Assembly (NCBI RefSeq): GCF_003010965.1
Contig: NZ_PGGM01000005.1
Location: 294,387-358,386, forward strand
Length of the DNA: 64,000 nt
From: Phyllobacterium sophorae
GTDB taxonomy: Bacteria; Pseudomonadota; Alphaproteobacteria; Rhizobiales; Rhizobiaceae
Reading direction: 5' to 3'
Shown here: positions 37,044 through 46,710 of the stretch, piece after piece
Layout of the letters: each line of letters opens with the position of its first letter
Numbering within the stretch: position 1 is the first letter of the stretch
Program-made: the position numbers and the translations under genes
The notes under the pieces: model-generated
Seen by the model: only the letters and a program-made list of their open reading frames with translations
What the model was told of the DNA's origin: nothing
Database searches by the model: none

Positions 37044-37754
37044 TCAGTTGAAATCGTAGATGACTTGTTCCGCCGGGAGCGTATGCGGCCTCTCCGCGGG
37101 GACGCCTCTATAGTCCTCGATGACAATACCGCGCCGCTCGGCATCGATCGGCGACGACGCCCTCGGTCCAAGCAGATCGGCCGGATTGGCAACTTGTGCG
37201 GCGAGATTATTCTGGCTGGCGCAACCGAAGTTGGCATAATGCTTGTTATCCGCCGTATCGAGCAGATCCTTCGGCCATTGGCCGCAGGGGCCGGTCGATG
37301 CGGTCATCGCGGAGTAAGACAGGCGTATGGGTGGAGATCCTTCGGCTCCGGCCTGGTAGCGCTCGCTCGAAATGTTGAACGGCTTTACGCCGCCCTTGCG
37401 CAAGGTCGCAGCAATATCGCCGCGCAGGCGGGTGGCGGCACGCTCATTCGGCGACCCGGCAGGCAGCAATATATGAATTACGCCGGAACCGTTGGCGTGA
37501 TAATTGGCCGCCGCCTGCTGCACGATGCTGCGCTGGGTGATCGACAGTTTGCTGTCCGCGTGACCCACCGGGATGTCAGCGACCTGCTCCTTTTCCGAGA
37601 TCACGATCGGATGGTTGGTCCGGTAGTCGTCCGGAATACTGCCGGTCATTTCGCGTGGCGCGCATCCGGCAAGGAGCGAGACAGCCAGAACGGCCAGGAC
37701 CGGCTTCATGCGATGAAAACTGATTGCGTTTGACATGCCCCGGTCCTTGTTCAT
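37044..37754 (-). CDS. cpaD: CpaD/RcpB-type pilus assembly lipoprotein
   Basis: 236 residues. Signal with lipobox LLAGCAP (Cys ~32), then the CpaD domain with SKLSITQRSIVQQAAANY and ANFGCASQNNLAAQVANPADLLGPR. CpaD is an outer-membrane lipoprotein associated with the CpaC secretin in Caulobacter. A second ATG six codons in, preceded by GGACCGGGG, may be the true start. Overlaps cpaC by four bases. Confidence 0.92.
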   Translation of the reverse strand: MNKDRGMSNAISFHRMKPVLAVLAVSLLAGCAPREMTGSIPDDYRTNHPIVISEKEQVADIPVGHADSKLSITQRSIVQQAAANYHANGSGVIHILLPAGSPNERAATRLRGDIAATLRKGGVKPFNISSERYQAGAEGSPPIRLSYSAMTASTGPCGQWPKDLLDTADNKHYANFGCASQNNLAAQVANPADLLGPRASSPIDAERRGIVIEDYRGVPAERPHTLPAEQVIYDFN

Positions 37755-39358
37755 TTGTAGATGTAACCAACATTGCCTTCGTAGCGTCCGTCCGGCAGCC
37801 TGGCTTCCTTTGTGCCGTAGACACGATTGACCTTGCCCAGGAAAATACCGGCAGCATCGCTAGCTGGATTGAGATTGTCGTCTGGCCGGGCGAGCGCCGT
37901 TCGCGCCACCGGACGAACCAGGTAGGGCGTGATGATTATGACAAGTTCGCTCTCGTTGCGCACAAACTCCCGGCTGCGGAACAAGGTGCCGAGCACGGGG
38001 ATCTTGGACATTCCCGGCAGGCCGGAAATGGCAGCCCGGTTCTCGTCGCGCATGAGGCCCGCGATCATCATCGAGCCGCCGGATGGCAATTCAACGGTCG
38101 TATCCGCGAGACGCTTGCGCAAGGAAATGAGGTTTGTTGCCGGGCCGAATGTCTTGTTGCGAAGGGGATCACCACCCGAGGACAGGGAAACGGAACCTTC
38201 CATGGTAGGCTCAGAAACGGACGTCCGCACCTTCAGGCTTATACGCCCCGGCGAGAGGACGACAGGAACAAATTCGAGGCCGATACCATACTCGACCTTG
38301 GTAATTTCGTAGCTGGAACGCTCTGCGCCGGTCACCGAGTTTTCCTCGATAGATTGGCCGGTAATGAGATTGTATTCGCCGCCAACCTTGAACGTTGCCT
38401 GCTCACCCGACACTGCCGTAAGGGAGGGCTCCGCCAGCGTTTTCATGACACCGGCTGACTCCATCGCATTCAGATACGAGTTGATGGACGTGCTTCCGAT
38501 GGACACAGGGATGGATGCGCCGGAACTCGTCAACGCCTTGCCCACGAGCGATGCGATGTTTTCGGAACTGAAGAGGATGCCATCGGACTTGGTGGAAGCG
38601 ATCATATTGACACCAAGCTGCTTCATAACGCTCCGGCTGACCTCGGCCACCGTTACTTTCAGCGTGACCTGATCGTCGCCGGCAATCTGGATCAGATTGA
38701 CGATCTTGCTCCTCTGGCGCGCCTCGTCAGGATCGCTGATCGCAACGTCCGAACCACCGCCGCCATTGCTGCCGCCCTGGCCAGACGCCGTGAGCGCATA
38801 CTGGCCAGTGGTCGCTTCACCGCCCGAAACGAGCAGATTGGCGAGATCACTCGCCCGTTTGGCATCAAGCGGGGTCTGTACCGTCCCGGTCAGGATGACG
38901 TTGTCGTTCATCAATTCGACTTTGATATCGGAATCCGGGATGTATTTCCTGAGACTGTCTTCGAGGCCGGCCACATCGCGTTCGATCACCAGATCGAAGC
39001 TGGCGAGTTGCTCGCCGTTGGGGCCGAAGACAAAGACATTGGTTTGCCCGACCTGCTTGCCGAAGAGATAGATACGGCGTGCGGTGCGGGTAACAGCATC
39101 GGCAACGGTCGGATTGGCGACGAGGATGTCGTAGGCATCCGATGGAAGGTCGACGACCAGCGATTTGCTCAGGCCCAGATTGATCCGCTTGCCGGTGCTC
39201 TGGCTCTGGTTCAGTTTTACGACACTGTCCTCGGCGACGGCCACATTTTGCACCGGAAGGAGGGCGAGACCGCAGCCGAGCACAAATGTGATCGCCTTCC
39301 ACGATCTCGTCCCGCGGGATCCGCATTTGACCTGCATGATGTTTGACTCGTGCCCCAT
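37751..39358 (-). CDS. cpaC: Outer-membrane secretin CpaC/RcpA of the Flp pilus
   Basis: 535 residues. Signal peptide (~residues 20-43), pilus-assembly N-domain (LNQSQSTGKRINLGLSKSLV and VADAVTRTARRIYLFGKQVG), BON-like segment, then the secretin domain with SVTGAERSSYEITKVEYGIGLEFVPVV, and GGSMMIAGLMRDENR ahead of VPVLGTLFRSREF. It forms the multimeric gate for the pilus. Three bases separate it from cpaB. Confidence 0.95.
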   Translation of the reverse strand: MGHESNIMQVKCGSRGTRSWKAITFVLGCGLALLPVQNVAVAEDSVVKLNQSQSTGKRINLGLSKSLVVDLPSDAYDILVANPTVADAVTRTARRIYLFGKQVGQTNVFVFGPNGEQLASFDLVIERDVAGLEDSLRKYIPDSDIKVELMNDNVILTGTVQTPLDAKRASDLANLLVSGGEATTGQYALTASGQGGSNGGGGSDVAISDPDEARQRSKIVNLIQIAGDDQVTLKVTVAEVSRSVMKQLGVNMIASTKSDGILFSSENIASLVGKALTSSGASIPVSIGSTSINSYLNAMESAGVMKTLAEPSLTAVSGEQATFKVGGEYNLITGQSIEENSVTGAERSSYEITKVEYGIGLEFVPVVLSPGRISLKVRTSVSEPTMEGSVSLSSGGDPLRNKTFGPATNLISLRKRLADTTVELPSGGSMMIAGLMRDENRAAISGLPGMSKIPVLGTLFRSREFVRNESELVIIITPYLVRPVARTALARPDDNLNPASDAAGIFLGKVNRVYGTKEARLPDGRYEGNVGYIYK

Positions 39359-39361
39359 TTT

Positions 39362-40165
39362 TTATTGCCGCCCCAAAATTTCAATCACCGTCCCGGACTT
39401 GATCAATTTGACGTTGCCGCTGCGGCCCGGTGAATTGACGAGATATTCGGCACCGGGTCCGGTCTGTTCCTGTGCGTCCTGAACGGAGCGCAGGACCAGC
39501 GAGAGGCGGCTGGCCATCTGCTGGGCAACAGTGATGATTTCGGCCTGTTCCGGTGTCAGTTCGAGCGTGGCTGTTGAACCCACCTTGGTTTTTTCGCCAT
39601 TCTCGTCTTCCTGGATTGTCTGGTCGATTGCCAGAACCCGGATGTTTTGCAAAATGGTTTCGGTCGCGAATCGCTTCTGCTCGCCTTCTTCCAAGATCCG
39701 GATCATGATGACATCGACATAGTCGTCGGGAAGTATAAAGCCGCCTGCGGACGTATCAGCCGCTATTTGCGTCGCCACCGCCCGCATCCCGGCCGGCAGC
39801 TGCGCCGACATGAAACTTTGGCCTTTGCCAATAAGTTTTGCTTCGCGGATCGGTTCACCAGGAAAAATCTGCAGGCGAACGGTGGATCCCTTGAGTTCCT
39901 CTTCAGCATTGGGGCGGTCGGAGCGCTTGATGTAGCCATCAGCCACCGCGTCAACCGGCCAGGCCTGCCAGCGCATCTGCCCCTGCACTTCTGCACCAAC
40001 ACCAAGGTTTTCCGTGGCGACCAGAACGTCCTGTAATTTGATCTGTGGTGCTGCCGCAGTCTGGACGACTGTCACAGCGGGTTTCATCTGCGTAGCGATA
40101 TAACCCGCAGCGCCCGCGGCAACGACCGCAACGGTCAAAATGACAAGCCGTGCTTTTTGCATCAA
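39362..40165 (-). CDS. cpaB: Flp pilus assembly protein CpaB/RcpC
   Basis: 267 residues. N-terminal membrane anchor (residues ~5-22), SAF domain (DVLVATENLGVGAEVQGQMRWQAW), RcpC domain with MRAVATQIAADTSAGGFILPDDYVDVIMI. CpaB is a periplasmic partner of the secretin. First gene of the cpaB-C-D-E-F-tadB-tadC operon; upstream lies a TTAA-rich region. Confidence 0.93.
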   Translation of the reverse strand: MMQKARLVILTVAVVAAGAAGYIATQMKPAVTVVQTAAAPQIKLQDVLVATENLGVGAEVQGQMRWQAWPVDAVADGYIKRSDRPNAEEELKGSTVRLQIFPGEPIREAKLIGKGQSFMSAQLPAGMRAVATQIAADTSAGGFILPDDYVDVIMIRILEEGEQKRFATETILQNIRVLAIDQTIQEDENGEKTKVGSTATLELTPEQAEIITVAQQMASRLSLVLRSVQDAQEQTGPGAEYLVNSPGRSGNVKLIKSGTVIEILGRQ

Positions 40166-40334
40166 TGCACCCCAATAGACTTTCGTCTAAGATTACCCAC
40201 GGTTGCACATTGACTTACTAATCGTGTAATTAAGGTTAATGCATTGCTTAAAAGTATGATTAACAAACGTTAACCATCAGACTTTCGACTTATCATTTTG
40301 ATCAACATGACGCCTGCTTGGAAAGCTTGCCTGG
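40166..40334 (-). promoter_or_regulatory. Candidate cpaB promoter region with five TTAA sites
   Basis: TTAA occurs at 40230, 40236, 40248, 40260 and 40270; the last reads TTAACCAT, a recognised CtrA half-site sequence. Gaps between consecutive sites are 2, 8, 8 and 6 bases, near but not equal to the classic TTAA-N7-TTAA CtrA site. It is the only intergenic room before the seven-gene pilus operon. Confidence 0.4.
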
Positions 40335-40859
40335 TTATGCGTGCGCAAGCCGGTCAATAACCCATTGGCACATTGGCGAAGCCGGGAATGTCAGCAGTCC
40401 GGCGCTGCCCAGCGCTATCCCGTAGGGTATCCCCTGATCCTTGCGCGCGAGGCGGCGCATGAATTCAAGGCGATCGGCATAAGCGAGCGCAAGATGTGAA
40501 TTCCGGTACCTTAAGATGGCCATAGTCAAAAAGCCGCCAAGCACCGACATCACCAGCAAATATTCCGCCAGGCCGAAGTTCCACCCTAGCCAGACGGCTG
40601 TTGCCGACATGAGCTTCGCGTCCCCTCCACCCATTGTTCCCATGGCAAACAACGCGAAAGTCGCTGCCAGGACGACTGCTCCCGCAACAAAATGCATCGC
40701 GTAGATATCCAGAGCCATTCCAGTCAGAGGTGCGAGAATCGCAAACGACACGATCAAAATGAGGGAAACGCGGTTCTGGATCGTCATGGACAAAAGGTCG
40801 GACACAGCTGCGAAGGCCATGGCAAACGGAAAAACGATGAGTATGGCCGCGTCAATCAT
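40335..40859 (-). CDS. cpaA: Type IV prepilin peptidase CpaA
   Basis: 174 residues, about six membrane helices, family A24. Catalytic aspartates are visible in AVSDLLSMTIQN (residue ~21) and GTMGGGDAKLMSA (~76, GxGD motif). It lacks the methyltransferase domain, as usual in Tad systems, and cleaves the Flp leader. 15 bases after the pilin gene, so coexpressed. Confidence 0.93.
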   Translation of the reverse strand: MIDAAILIVFPFAMAFAAVSDLLSMTIQNRVSLILIVSFAILAPLTGMALDIYAMHFVAGAVVLAATFALFAMGTMGGGDAKLMSATAVWLGWNFGLAEYLLVMSVLGGFLTMAILRYRNSHLALAYADRLEFMRRLARKDQGIPYGIALGSAGLLTFPASPMCQWVIDRLAHA

Positions 40860-40874
40860 GGCTAGGATCCGTCA

Positions 40875-41075
40875 TTAACCGTTGGTGGCTTGTGTTACTT
40901 GTTCGGCGATGCGATCGAAAAATGTTCTGACCGAACCTCCGAGCATACCGGCCCCCAGGATGATACTGAGGCTGATAATGGAGGCAATCAGCGTGTACTC
41001 GATGGCAGTCGCCCCGCATTTGTTTCCGAGGAAGCGGGCGAAAGCATCGAGGGTCGCATTTACAGTGCGTTTCAT
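40875..41075 (-). CDS. pilA: Flp family type IVb pilin
   Basis: 66 residues. Basic leader then GATAIEYTLIASIISLSIILG: the prepilin cleavage site is before ATAIEY, with Glu and Tyr at mature positions +4/+5 typical of Flp. The hydrophobic helix and short C-terminal part make the pilus subunit. It opens the pilA-cpaA unit. Confidence 0.95.
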   Translation of the reverse strand: MKRTVNATLDAFARFLGNKCGATAIEYTLIASIISLSIILGAGMLGGSVRTFFDRIAEQVTQATNG

Positions 41076-41350
41076 ATCAATTCCCTCGCTATCCCGCTAA
41101 TATCTTCGTGAATGATGGAAAACTAGCGGTGGCGAATTGCGTTCACCTTAAGAAATACCGTTACGAAAAAGTAAATCAGCCCCATCTGACAATAAAGGTA
41201 TTGAAAGAGTAAACGGAATTATTACAATTTTCCGAGCTTCCGTTCCTTCCCTGGCGGCTAAACATACTTAATGAATGGTTGGCAGGTTTAAGCTTTCCTT
41301 CACCAATCCAAGCCATGGTTTGAGAAGCGATTATTTCGAAGGGTTCTCCC
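41076..41350. other. Divergent pilA / secretin-N intergenic region
   Basis: 275 bases that must hold the pilA promoter on the minus strand and the promoter for the plus-strand genes at 41351. AT-rich blocks occur around 41150-41225 and 41265-41295, with TTAA at three places. No clear CtrA or sigma-54 site is visible. Confidence 0.4.
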
Positions 41351-41791
41351 ATGGGTTGCAATAGAAACCACATCATCCGGACGGTTGGACTAACAGCTGC
41401 AATGACGCTGGCTGCCATCGTTTCGGTCATTCCGGCAGCCCAGGCGGATACCGGCATCCACGTGGTGATGAACCAGGCGAGGATCCTGAAGCTTGCGCGC
41501 CCCGCCGATACGGTCGTAGTCGGTGATCCCGATATTGCCGACGCCGTTGTCAAGGATTCGCGCACGGTTGTTCTCACCGGCAAGGGTTTCGGCATCACCA
41601 ATATCGTCATCATGGATGCGGATGGCGCTGCTATCGTCGACGATCAGGTCATGGTCAGCCGCAGTGTCGCCAACACAACACGCGTCTATCGCCGCGCCTT
41701 TGTCCAGACGCTATCTTGCACGCCCTATTGTGAAACGGCACAGAAGAGCAAAGCGGAAAGAGAGTCCGACGCCCAGATCGGCGGCAACTGA
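41351..41791 (+). CDS. Pilus assembly N-terminal (secretin N-domain-like) standalone protein
   Basis: 146 residues. Signal peptide (~residues 8-32, TVGLTAAMTLAAIVSVIPAA). The rest is one copy of the domain found at the N-terminus of CpaC: VVMNQARILKLARPADTVVVGDPDIADAVV and VLTGKGFGITNIVIMDADGA. It ends with a Cys pair (LSCTPYCE). It may sit at the base of the secretin or replace a missing ring. It is divergent from pilA and leads the plus-strand set with two TadE-like genes. Confidence 0.85.
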   Translation: MGCNRNHIIRTVGLTAAMTLAAIVSVIPAAQADTGIHVVMNQARILKLARPADTVVVGDPDIADAVVKDSRTVVLTGKGFGITNIVIMDADGAAIVDDQVMVSRSVANTTRVYRRAFVQTLSCTPYCETAQKSKAERESDAQIGGN

Positions 41792-41918
41792 ACCGCCCGG
41801 TGGAATTACGGTTGAAGAATCGTAAATCCATTGGCTGCAATTTGCGTGTGTCCCCAAACGAGATTCTAATATCTGGCATGATATGACTTCTCCCGACCTA
41901 AATGGTGCGGAGAAAACC

Positions 41919-42518
41919 ATGTTCCGGAATATAGCGAAGCATCCCGATGATCAGGAACCTGCCGAGACTGCCAATACGCCGGCAATGACTGCGCAGGTGC
42001 CGTTGATTGCGCGCTTTCGAGCGAACAGGCGCGGCACCGTGGCCATAGAGTTCGCTATGATCGCCCTTCCCTTCTTCCTGCTGATCTTCGCCATCATTGA
42101 AGTCGCATTGAGTTTTACTGCTCAAGAAGTGATGGCGAATGTAACCGACGACCTTGCCCGGCAGTTGCGCACGGGCGAGTTGCGTGCGGCGAATGTCACC
42201 GGCAACCAATTGAGAGACCGCATTTGCGCCCGGCTGTTCTTGCCTGAGGCCGGTTGTCCGAACCTGGTCGTGGACCTGCAGACTTATGCGACTTTCGCCG
42301 CAGTACCCGTCACAATTCCCCTTACCGCTGGAGGCGACGTCAATGCGGCCGGCTTCAAGAATGCCCCTGGCGGCGCCAGCACGATCAACCAGTTACGGGT
42401 GTTCGTTCGCTGGCCAATACTCACCAACCTGATGCGGGATCGCATTGACAGCATTCAGGGTACCGGACGAACCCTGCTCTTCTCAACTTCGACCTGGAAA
42501 AATGAACCCTTCATTTGA
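41919..42518 (+). CDS. tadE: TadE-family minor pilin-like protein
   Basis: 199 residues from ATG with CGGAG nine bases upstream; a longer frame lacks a good site. The TadE-like motif NRRGTVAIEFAMIALPFFLLIFAIIEVALSF (basic turn, Gly, then Glu at +5 and a long helix) begins at residue ~36. The C-terminal domain has two cysteines (CARLFLPEAGC). TadE proteins are pseudopilins processed by the prepilin peptidase and needed for Flp assembly. Confidence 0.85.
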   Translation: MFRNIAKHPDDQEPAETANTPAMTAQVPLIARFRANRRGTVAIEFAMIALPFFLLIFAIIEVALSFTAQEVMANVTDDLARQLRTGELRAANVTGNQLRDRICARLFLPEAGCPNLVVDLQTYATFAAVPVTIPLTAGGDVNAAGFKNAPGGASTINQLRVFVRWPILTNLMRDRIDSIQGTGRTLLFSTSTWKNEPFI

Positions 42519-42569
42519 CGGGACAGTCAAAACGCAACCTGCCCAGTATCCTTTCCGAAAGTGTCACGC

Positions 42570-43190
42570 ATGAAAGTCTGTAAAGAACTTATGACGGCAG
42601 CGGTATACATGCCTGGAATCGCCCGGCGCTTTGCCCGGGACAGGCGCGGCGTAGCGGGATTGGAATTCGCCTTGATTGCACCGATACTGATCTTGCTCTG
42701 GCTTGGCAGTATCGAAGTCACCGGGGGCGCTGACGTCAACAAGAACCTCGGGCGCGCCACCAGTATGGTAGCGGACCTGGTGACGCAGCAGCAGACAATC
42801 ACCCAGACTCAGATCTCGGGTATCATGGATATCGGCAGGGCTACACTGCTGCCTTACCAGCGCGACACACCGCAAATAACAATTACGGCAATCAACGTTT
42901 CCTCAGCGGGAGCCGCGACGGTGGCCTGGTCGAGGCGAAGGGTGAACGGAGCCGATACGACCCCGTTCCAGCCCGGGACCGCCGTGGCACTTGATGCCAA
43001 CTTGCTCATTCCAGGTACCTCGGTCATTCGCGTCCAGATGAACATTGCCTATGTTCCGATCATCGCTTGGACGATAGCGGGGCACGTCGATACCGCGGCC
43101 GGAGATAATGTGGTCGGGCTCAGCATGGCCAAAACCTCCTTTGGACGAGTCCGCCAGGGTGGCGCCGTGGCCTGCTCCAATTGCTCATAG
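42570..43190 (+). CDS. Second TadE/TadG-like minor pilin-like protein
   Basis: 206 residues. Residues ~28-50 (DRRGVAGLEFALIAPILILLWLG) are the same prepilin-like motif as in the preceding gene. The C-terminal part is beta-rich and ends ACSNCS. It starts 51 bases after tadE and is likely in its operon. It lacks the von Willebrand domain of full TadG, so TadF/TadE type is more apt. Start uncertain: GTG 42561, ATG 42570 and later ATGs are possible. Confidence 0.8.
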   Translation: MKVCKELMTAAVYMPGIARRFARDRRGVAGLEFALIAPILILLWLGSIEVTGGADVNKNLGRATSMVADLVTQQQTITQTQISGIMDIGRATLLPYQRDTPQITITAINVSSAGAATVAWSRRRVNGADTTPFQPGTAVALDANLLIPGTSVIRVQMNIAYVPIIAWTIAGHVDTAAGDNVVGLSMAKTSFGRVRQGGAVACSNCS

Positions 43191-43283
43191 GTACCCGGCC
43201 AGTCAAACACGAATCGCACCATCGATTTGTCATGGCGCGTTGTTTGACCTATCTGTGTGGTCTGGTTTTACACGGAGTGAGGC

Positions 43284-44528
43284 ATGTCCCGCGCTTTCCT
43301 ATTTGTCCTTGATTCTTTCGGCATCGGCGGTGCGCCGGATGCGAAGGCATTCGGCGATGAAGGCTCAAATACCTTTGGTCATATTGTCGAGGCTTGCGCC
43401 GCCGGACGCGGCGACAGGGCCGGGCTTCGCTCCGGGAAACTCCTTGTGCCGAATATGGGTTCCCTTGGCCTTTACCACTCGGCAAATCTGGCCGCCGACA
43501 CGCCGCTTCCGCCACAAGCGCCCGATCCGGTCGGCCTGTGGGGGGCGGCGGAAGAGGTTTCGAACGGCAAGGACACACCGTCCGGCCATTGGGAGATTGC
43601 CGGCGTGCCGGTTACGTTCAACTGGGGTTATTTCCCGCAAACCATTCCGGCTTTCCCGGACAGCCTTGTTGCAAATGCCGTGGCCAAAGCAAAACTTCCC
43701 GGCATCCTCGCAAACAAGCATGCTTCGGGAACAGATGTCATCGATGAATATGGCGAGGAGCACATCCGGACCGGCAAGCCCATATTCTATACATCGACCG
43801 ACAGCGTTATCCAGATCGCTGCCCATGAGACCCATTTTGGCCTCGACCGGCTATACGCGCTATGCAGCATCATGCGCGAACTTGTCGATCCCTTGAATAT
43901 CGGCCGTGTGATCGCGAGGCCCTTTACCGGTGAAACCCGGCAAACTTTCACCCGCACCGGCAATCGCCGCGACTATTCGGTGCCGCCGCCGGAGCCGACC
44001 CTGCTCGACCGTTTGACCGCGGCGGGACGCATGGTCATCGCCATCGGCAAGATTGGCGATATTTACGCGCATCAGGGCATCGGCCAGGTGCGCAAGGCCA
44101 ATGGCAATATGGCGCTCTTCGAAGAAACGCTTGTCGCCATGGATGATGCCCAGGACGGCGATCTTGCCTTCACCAATTTCGTCGACTTCGACATGCTTTA
44201 TGGCCATCGCCGCGATGTGCCGGGCTACGCCGCCGCTCTCGAGGCCTTTGACAGGCGTTTGCCCGAAGCGCTGGCCAAGTTGCGGGCGGGCGACCTTCTC
44301 ATCCTCACGGCGGATCACGGCTGCGATCCCACTTACAAGGGCACGGACCATACGCGCGAACGGGTACCGGTTCTTTGTTTTGGTCCGGATCTGCCACGGG
44401 GATCGTTTGGCGTGCGCCCGTCCTTCGCTGATATCGGTGAAACAGTCGCAGCGCATCTCGGCATAGCAGCGGGCCCGCATGGCAAAAGCTTCCTGAAGGG
44501 CACAGGGGATCGTACGCCTGATGCCTGA
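43284..44528 (+). CDS. deoB: Phosphopentomutase
   Basis: 414 residues of the alkaline phosphatase superfamily. Metal ligands appear in [14 protein letters not shown] (residue ~10) and [19 protein letters not shown] (~345-360). It interconverts ribose 1-phosphate and ribose 5-phosphate in nucleoside salvage. GGAGTGAGGC precedes the ATG. It overlaps mutM by eight bases. Confidence 0.95.
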   Translation: MSRAFLFVLDSFGIGGAPDAKAFGDEGSNTFGHIVEACAAGRGDRAGLRSGKLLVPNMGSLGLYHSANLAADTPLPPQAPDPVGLWGAAEEVSNGKDTPSGHWEIAGVPVTFNWGYFPQTIPAFPDSLVANAVAKAKLPGILANKHASGTDVIDEYGEEHIRTGKPIFYTSTDSVIQIAAHETHFGLDRLYALCSIMRELVDPLNIGRVIARPFTGETRQTFTRTGNRRDYSVPPPEPTLLDRLTAAGRMVIAIGKIGDIYAHQGIGQVRKANGNMALFEETLVAMDDAQDGDLAFTNFVDFDMLYGHRRDVPGYAAALEAFDRRLPEALAKLRAGDLLILTADHGCDPTYKGTDHTRERVPVLCFGPDLPRGSFGVRPSFADIGETVAAHLGIAAGPHGKSFLKGTGDRTPDA

Positions 44529-45414
44529 ACTACCTGAGGTTGAAACGGTAAGGCGCGGCCTGCAGCCATTCATGGAAGGTTCGACCATTCTCACCGTCGA
44601 ACAACGGCGTCCTGACCTGCGCTTTCCTTTCCCGAAGCATTTTATCGAGCGGCTGACCGGCCGCCGGATCGAGGCGCTGGAGCGCCGCGCCAAGTATCTG
44701 ATCATTCATCTTGACGACGGGCTTGGGCTCATCAGCCATCTCGGCATGTCCGGCTCGTACCGAATCGAGCAGGATCAGGAGTCCGATACGCCGGGCGTCT
44801 TCGAGCATGAGCGATCCCAAAACACCACGCACGACCATGTGGTGATGCACCTTGGCGGGCGAGACCAGCCGAAGCGCCGCATCATCTACAATGACCCGCG
44901 CCGCTTCGGTTTCATGCTGTTCGCCGAGCCGGGCAAGCTCAACCTGCATCCGTTGATCAAGGATCTTGGCACGGAACCGACCGGCAACCGGCTGGATGGG
45001 GCGCTGCTTGCCAGGTTGTTTCACAACAAGGCAGCCCCACTGAAGGCAGCCTTGCTCGATCAGAAGCTTATTGCCGGACTTGGCAATATTTACGTCTGCG
45101 AAGCGATGTGGCGCGCTGGGCTGTCACCGCTGCGGCCGGCCGGCAGCATCGCCGGTGAAAACGGCGTGGCGGCAGAGATGTCAGAGCGCCTTGCCACCTC
45201 AATCCGGTCCGTCATCGCCGATGCGATCAAGGCGGGCGGTTCAAGCCTGAAAGATTACCGTCAGGCCGATGGCGAGCTCGGTTACTTCCAGCATTCATTT
45301 TCCGTCTACGATCGCGAAGGTTCCCCTTGCCCGCGTGCCGGCTGCGGTGGCACGGTATCGCGTATCGTTCAAAGCGGGCGCTCGACCTTTTACTGCCCGG
45401 TTTGCCAGCAGTAG
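44521..45414 (+). CDS. mutM: Formamidopyrimidine-DNA glycosylase
   Basis: 297 residues. The N-terminal [13 protein letters not shown] holds the catalytic Pro-2 and Glu-3; the helix-two-turn-helix contains [20 protein letters not shown]; the C-terminal zinc finger is [20 protein letters not shown] ending CPVCQQ. It excises 8-oxoguanine and formamidopyrimidines. The start overlaps the deoB end. Confidence 0.97.
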   Translation: MPELPEVETVRRGLQPFMEGSTILTVEQRRPDLRFPFPKHFIERLTGRRIEALERRAKYLIIHLDDGLGLISHLGMSGSYRIEQDQESDTPGVFEHERSQNTTHDHVVMHLGGRDQPKRRIIYNDPRRFGFMLFAEPGKLNLHPLIKDLGTEPTGNRLDGALLARLFHNKAAPLKAALLDQKLIAGLGNIYVCEAMWRAGLSPLRPAGSIAGENGVAAEMSERLATSIRSVIADAIKAGGSSLKDYRQADGELGYFQHSFSVYDREGSPCPRAGCGGTVSRIVQSGRSTFYCPVCQQ

Positions 45415-45455
45415 AGCGGAGCTCCGCCCTAATCTACACTCAGGAGGACCATCTG

Positions 45456-46229
45456 ATGACCTATGAAAACATCATCGTCGAGACACGCGAGAAGGTGGGC
45501 TTCATCCAGCTCAACCGTCCTCAAGCGCTCAACGCGTTGAATTCCGCCCTGCTGGCCGAACTCGCTACCGCGCTCGAGAGTTTCGACAAGGACAACAACA
45601 TCGGAGCGATCATCATCACCGGTTCGGAAAAAGCCTTTGCGGCGGGCGCTGACATCAAGGAGATGCAGACGCTGGATTTTGCCGATGCCTATCTCGGCGA
45701 TTATTTCAGCGAATGGGAGCGTGTGACCCGCCTGCGCAAACCCCTGATCGCCGCTGTGTCCGGCTATGCGCTTGGCGGCGGCTGCGAACTCGCCATGATG
45801 TGCGATTTCATCATAGCGGCAGAGACCGCCAAGTTCGGCCAGCCGGAAATAACCCTGGGCGTAATGCCGGGCATGGGCGGATCACAGCGGCTCACCCGCT
45901 TTGTCGGCAAGTCCAAGGCCATGGACCTGTGCCTGACCGGCCGTATGATGGACGCCGCCGAAGCGGAGCGCTGCGGACTCGTCTCGCGAGTCGTTCCCGC
46001 CAGCGAGCTGATCGAAGAGGCCCTGAAGGCCGCCAGCAAGATTGCCTCGTTCTCGCTGCCCGTCGTGATGATGACGAAGGAGACCGTCAATCGCGCCTAT
46101 GAGACGACACTCTCGGAGGGTTTGAGGTTCGAACGGCGGGTGTTTCATTCGATGTTCGCCCTTGAGGACCAGAAGGAAGGGATGGCCGCCTTTGCCGAAA
46201 AACGCGCGCCGAATTTCAAAAACCGGTGA
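45456..46229 (+). CDS. Enoyl-CoA hydratase
   Basis: 257 residues of the crotonase family. Oxyanion-hole residues in [12 protein letters not shown] (residue ~67) and [15 protein letters not shown]; catalytic glutamates fall in GGGCELAMM and [15 protein letters not shown]. These match classical short-chain enoyl-CoA hydratases (EchA, FadB1-like) of fatty-acid beta-oxidation. AGGAGG stands nine bases before the ATG. Single gene following mutM. Confidence 0.92.
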   Translation: MTYENIIVETREKVGFIQLNRPQALNALNSALLAELATALESFDKDNNIGAIIITGSEKAFAAGADIKEMQTLDFADAYLGDYFSEWERVTRLRKPLIAAVSGYALGGGCELAMMCDFIIAAETAKFGQPEITLGVMPGMGGSQRLTRFVGKSKAMDLCLTGRMMDAAEAERCGLVSRVVPASELIEEALKAASKIASFSLPVVMMTKETVNRAYETTLSEGLRFERRVFHSMFALEDQKEGMAAFAEKRAPNFKNR

Positions 46230-46385
46230 AGCTAAAATATCCCCTGGTCTCAAGCAGATTCCAAGTTGACGCAAAAGCAAACCTCATCTATAAGCCCGTC
46301 AACGTTCGGTGGCCCCTCGGCCACCCTATTATTTTGTGACGGCCGCGTTCAAGCTGCCGACTAGCTGACAGAAAAGAGAGGCATC

Positions 46386-46652
46386 ATGGCCAACACTCCT
46401 TCGGCCAAGAAAGCGGCGCGCAAGATCGAAGCCCGCACCGAAGTAAACAAGTCCCGCCGCTCGCGCGTGCGCACCTTCCTTCGCAAGTTCGAAGATGCGG
46501 TGGCAAGCGGCGACCAGGCAGCAGCTTCCCTCGCCTTCAAGGCGGTCGAGCCGGAAGTAATGCGCGCCGCGTCGAAGGGCGTCTTTCACAAGAATACTGC
46601 CTCGCGCAAGGTATCGCGTCTGTCGGCCCGTCTGAAGGGCATGTCCGCTTAA
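46386..46652 (+). CDS. rpsT: 30S ribosomal protein S20
   Basis: 88 residues, highly basic: [34 protein letters not shown] and ending with [17 protein letters not shown]. It binds the 5' domain of 16S rRNA. The order rpsT-dnaA is conserved in Hyphomicrobiales. Strong terminator downstream. Confidence 0.98.
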   Translation: MANTPSAKKAARKIEARTEVNKSRRSRVRTFLRKFEDAVASGDQAAASLAFKAVEPEVMRAASKGVFHKNTASRKVSRLSARLKGMSA

Positions 46653-46675
46653 CAGACCCCCCATATTTATATTTG

Positions 46676-46708
46676 AAAACCCGGCTTGTCTTTAGCCGGG
46701 TTTTTTGT
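46676..46708 (+). terminator. Rho-independent terminator after rpsT
   Basis: 10-bp stem AAACCCGGCT/AGCCGGGTTT, seven-base loop, then TTTTTT. Confidence 0.93.
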
Positions 46709-46710
46709 TT

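Noticed and set aside
36153..37733. 526-residue plus-strand frame opposite cpaD/cpaE
   Set aside because: Antisense to two conserved pilus genes with intact motifs; no domain of its own.
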